34,921 bases of DNA from Mesorhizobium amorphae (lineage in GTDB: Bacteria; Pseudomonadota; Alphaproteobacteria; Rhizobiales; Rhizobiaceae): positions 1 through 34,921 of the forward strand of contig QFNI01000041.1 in NCBI GenBank assembly GCA_003240775.1. Reading direction: 5' to 3'. Of the stretch, positions 33,636 through 34,921 are shown one piece after another (position 1 is the first letter of the stretch; every line of letters starts with the position of its first letter). Position numbers and translations under genes: made by a program. The notes below the pieces were generated by a model. That model made no database searches. It was not told the DNA's origin and saw only the letters and a program-made list of their open reading frames with translations.

Positions 33636-34331
33636 ATGTCCCTGTCCGTCTCTTCCCGCCGCGCCTCCGCCGCGCTTGCCGTCGTGGCGCTCGCCGCTCT
33701 CGCCGGCTGCCAGACCAACGAGCGCCACTCGATCTCGGTGGGTGCGATACCCGACGACTACCGCACCAACCATCCCATCACGATCGCCGAGCGCGATCAG
33801 GTGCTCGACCTGCCCGTCGGCGCGTCCGACCACGGCATGACGCGCAACCAGCGCGAGCGGCTGGGTGGCTTCCTGTCCAACTACGACCGCTCGGCATCGC
33901 CCGTCCTGACGGTGATGGCGCCCTCGGGCGGCGTGAACCACGTCGCCGCAAAGGCTGCCGCGAAGGACTTCGCAGACTACGCGGCCGATCTCGGCGTGCC
34001 GCCCGGACGGATCGCCATCGCCTCCTATCAGTCGGTCTCGGCGGAAGACGCCCCGCCGGTGCGCGTGATCTACGCGGCCATGCGTTCGGGCACCGCCAAG
34101 TGCGGGCGCTGGCCCGATGACTTGATGGCGAATTCCGAGAACCGTCACTACGCCAATTTCGGCTGTGCCTCGCAGAACAACCTGGCCGCCCAGGTGGCCA
34201 ATCCCAACGATCTCCTCGGGCCGCGCCGCCAGACCACCATCGACGCCGAAAACCGCAACCGCTCGATCGGAGCCTATCAGGAGCGGGAGATTTCTCGTGA
34301 ATTCGTCCGCGAATCCGAGATCAATTACTGA
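33636..34331 (+). CDS. cpaD: Flp pilus assembly lipoprotein CpaD
   Basis: A 231-residue CpaD. ATG 33636 gives a lipoprotein signal: basic MSLSVSSRR, a hydrophobic core and lipobox LAGC (22-25), so the mature protein would be lipid-anchored at C25. The body shows the CpaD family pattern DDYRTNHPITIAE near residue 45, a peptidoglycan-binding-like region (about 75-140) and Cys residues (CGRWPDDLM, FGCASQNNLAAQVANP) in the second half. It probably helps localise or insert the secretin. A GTG at 33618 overlapping the cpaC stop (GTGA) would add six residues before the signal and is less likely. cpaE starts 15 nt later. Confidence 0.9.
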   Translation: MSLSVSSRRASAALAVVALAALAGCQTNERHSISVGAIPDDYRTNHPITIAERDQVLDLPVGASDHGMTRNQRERLGGFLSNYDRSASPVLTVMAPSGGVNHVAAKAAAKDFADYAADLGVPPGRIAIASYQSVSAEDAPPVRVIYAAMRSGTAKCGRWPDDLMANSENRHYANFGCASQNNLAAQVANPNDLLGPRRQTTIDAENRNRSIGAYQEREISREFVRESEINY

Positions 34332-34346
34332 GTTCGGGAGGACACG

Positions 34347-34921
34347 ATGAGCAACCTTGCCTTTGACCAGTCCTTCGAGCCGCAGGACGCTCTGCGCGAC
34401 GATCTTCAAACGCTCCAGACGCTGCGGCCCGTGCCGCGTGTCTCGATCCAGGCCTTCTGCGAGACCGAGGCCGTCGCAAGCCCGATCGAGCGTGCCGGCA
34501 CTGACCGGCGCATGGCCAAAACCCATCTCAAGATCCACATGGGCGGCATCGCATCCGCGCTCGACGTCTATGCCTCGGCACCCACGCCCAACCTGATCAT
34601 CCTGGAATCTCGCGCCCAGCCGCGCGAGCTGGGCGAGCAGCTTCGTCAGCTCGCCGAGTTCTGCGATCCCACGTCGAAGGTGGTCGTGATCGGCCATTAC
34701 AACGATGTCGGCCTCTACCGCGACCTGATCCGCTCGGGCATCTCCGAATACATGGTGGCGCCCATCTCCATGGCCGACATCGTGGGCGTGATCTCCGGCA
34801 TTTTCGTGGACCCCGAAGCAGGCCCGATCGGCCGCACTATTGCCTTCGTGGGCGCCAAGGGAGGCGTGGGCTCGTCCACCGTCGCCCATAACGTCGCCTG
34901 GTCGGCCTCGACGCTCTTCTC
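34347..34921 (+). CDS. cpaE: Pilus assembly ATPase CpaE/TadZ (3' end cut by the window)
   Basis: The first 191 residues of CpaE/TadZ, a ParA/MinD-like ATPase that positions the Flp pilus machine at the cell pole. Seen: a receiver-like atypical domain (about 60-155) with NLIILESRAQPRELGEQL and VVVIGHYNDVGLYRDLI. The deviant Walker A AKGGVGSST follows (170-178) and the frame runs off the window end. ATG 34347 has a GGGAGGA site. cpaF and tadB/C are expected beyond the window. Confidence 0.92.
   Translation, partial: MSNLAFDQSFEPQDALRDDLQTLQTLRPVPRVSIQAFCETEAVASPIERAGTDRRMAKTHLKIHMGGIASALDVYASAPTPNLIILESRAQPRELGEQLRQLAEFCDPTSKVVVIGHYNDVGLYRDLIRSGISEYMVAPISMADIVGVISGIFVDPEAGPIGRTIAFVGAKGGVGSSTVAHNVAWSASTLF

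Overview
The window looks like a chromosomal segment of a GC-rich alphaproteobacterium of the order Hyphomicrobiales (Rhizobiales). The evidence is the irr-fabA-fabB-fabI block, an Irr-type Fur regulator, the rimP-nusA-ylxR/L7Ae-infB-rbfA-truB-rpsO-pnp order, a dnaA-dnaN-recF-moeB string beside rpsT, a Cpa/Tad Flp-pilus locus and a dense cluster of GANTC (CcrM-type) sites. Genus cannot be settled from the sequence. I see no insertion sequence, phage, CRISPR, tRNA or rRNA.

Region 1 (1-13407, almost all + strand) starts inside a TctA-type tricarboxylate transporter gene and has one very small minus-strand gene (1112-1270). It then carries the transcription/translation supercluster: rimP, nusA, a YlxR-L7Ae RNA-binding protein, infB (strong terminator), rbfA, a YcxB-like membrane protein, truB, corA, rpsO and pnp (strong terminator). 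Overlapping stops and starts (ATGA) couple several of these. The rimP leader has a promoter followed by a terminator-like hairpin, which suggests attenuation.

Region 2 (13435-19541) holds an RsmC-like rRNA methyltransferase that ends base-to-base against the convergent operon fabA-fabB-fabI (unsaturated fatty-acid branch and enoyl reductase). Divergent from it is irr (iron/heme response), followed by a secreted SH3 protein and a glyoxylate/hydroxypyruvate reductase-type dehydrogenase.

Region 3 (19589-28113, minus strand) covers stress and DNA metabolism: dps, the replication string dnaA-dnaN-recF with a translationally coupled MoeB/ThiF-like gene, rpsT, and mutM overlapped by deoB. The roughly 630-bp stretch upstream of dnaA contains twelve GANTC sites within 226 bp, two DnaA-box-like 9-mers and AT-rich runs. 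It is a candidate cell-cycle switch and possible origin.

Region 4 (28190-end) is the Flp/Tad pilus locus. On the minus strand are two TadE-type pseudopilins and a solo CpaC-N-domain protein. On the plus strand are the 57-residue Flp pilin, the CpaA prepilin peptidase, CpaB, the CpaC secretin, the CpaD lipoprotein and the start of CpaE, cut by the window end. The cpaC reading frame carries an in-frame TAG inside its signal peptide, so as written the secretin would not be exported. cpaF and the tadB/C genes would lie beyond the window.
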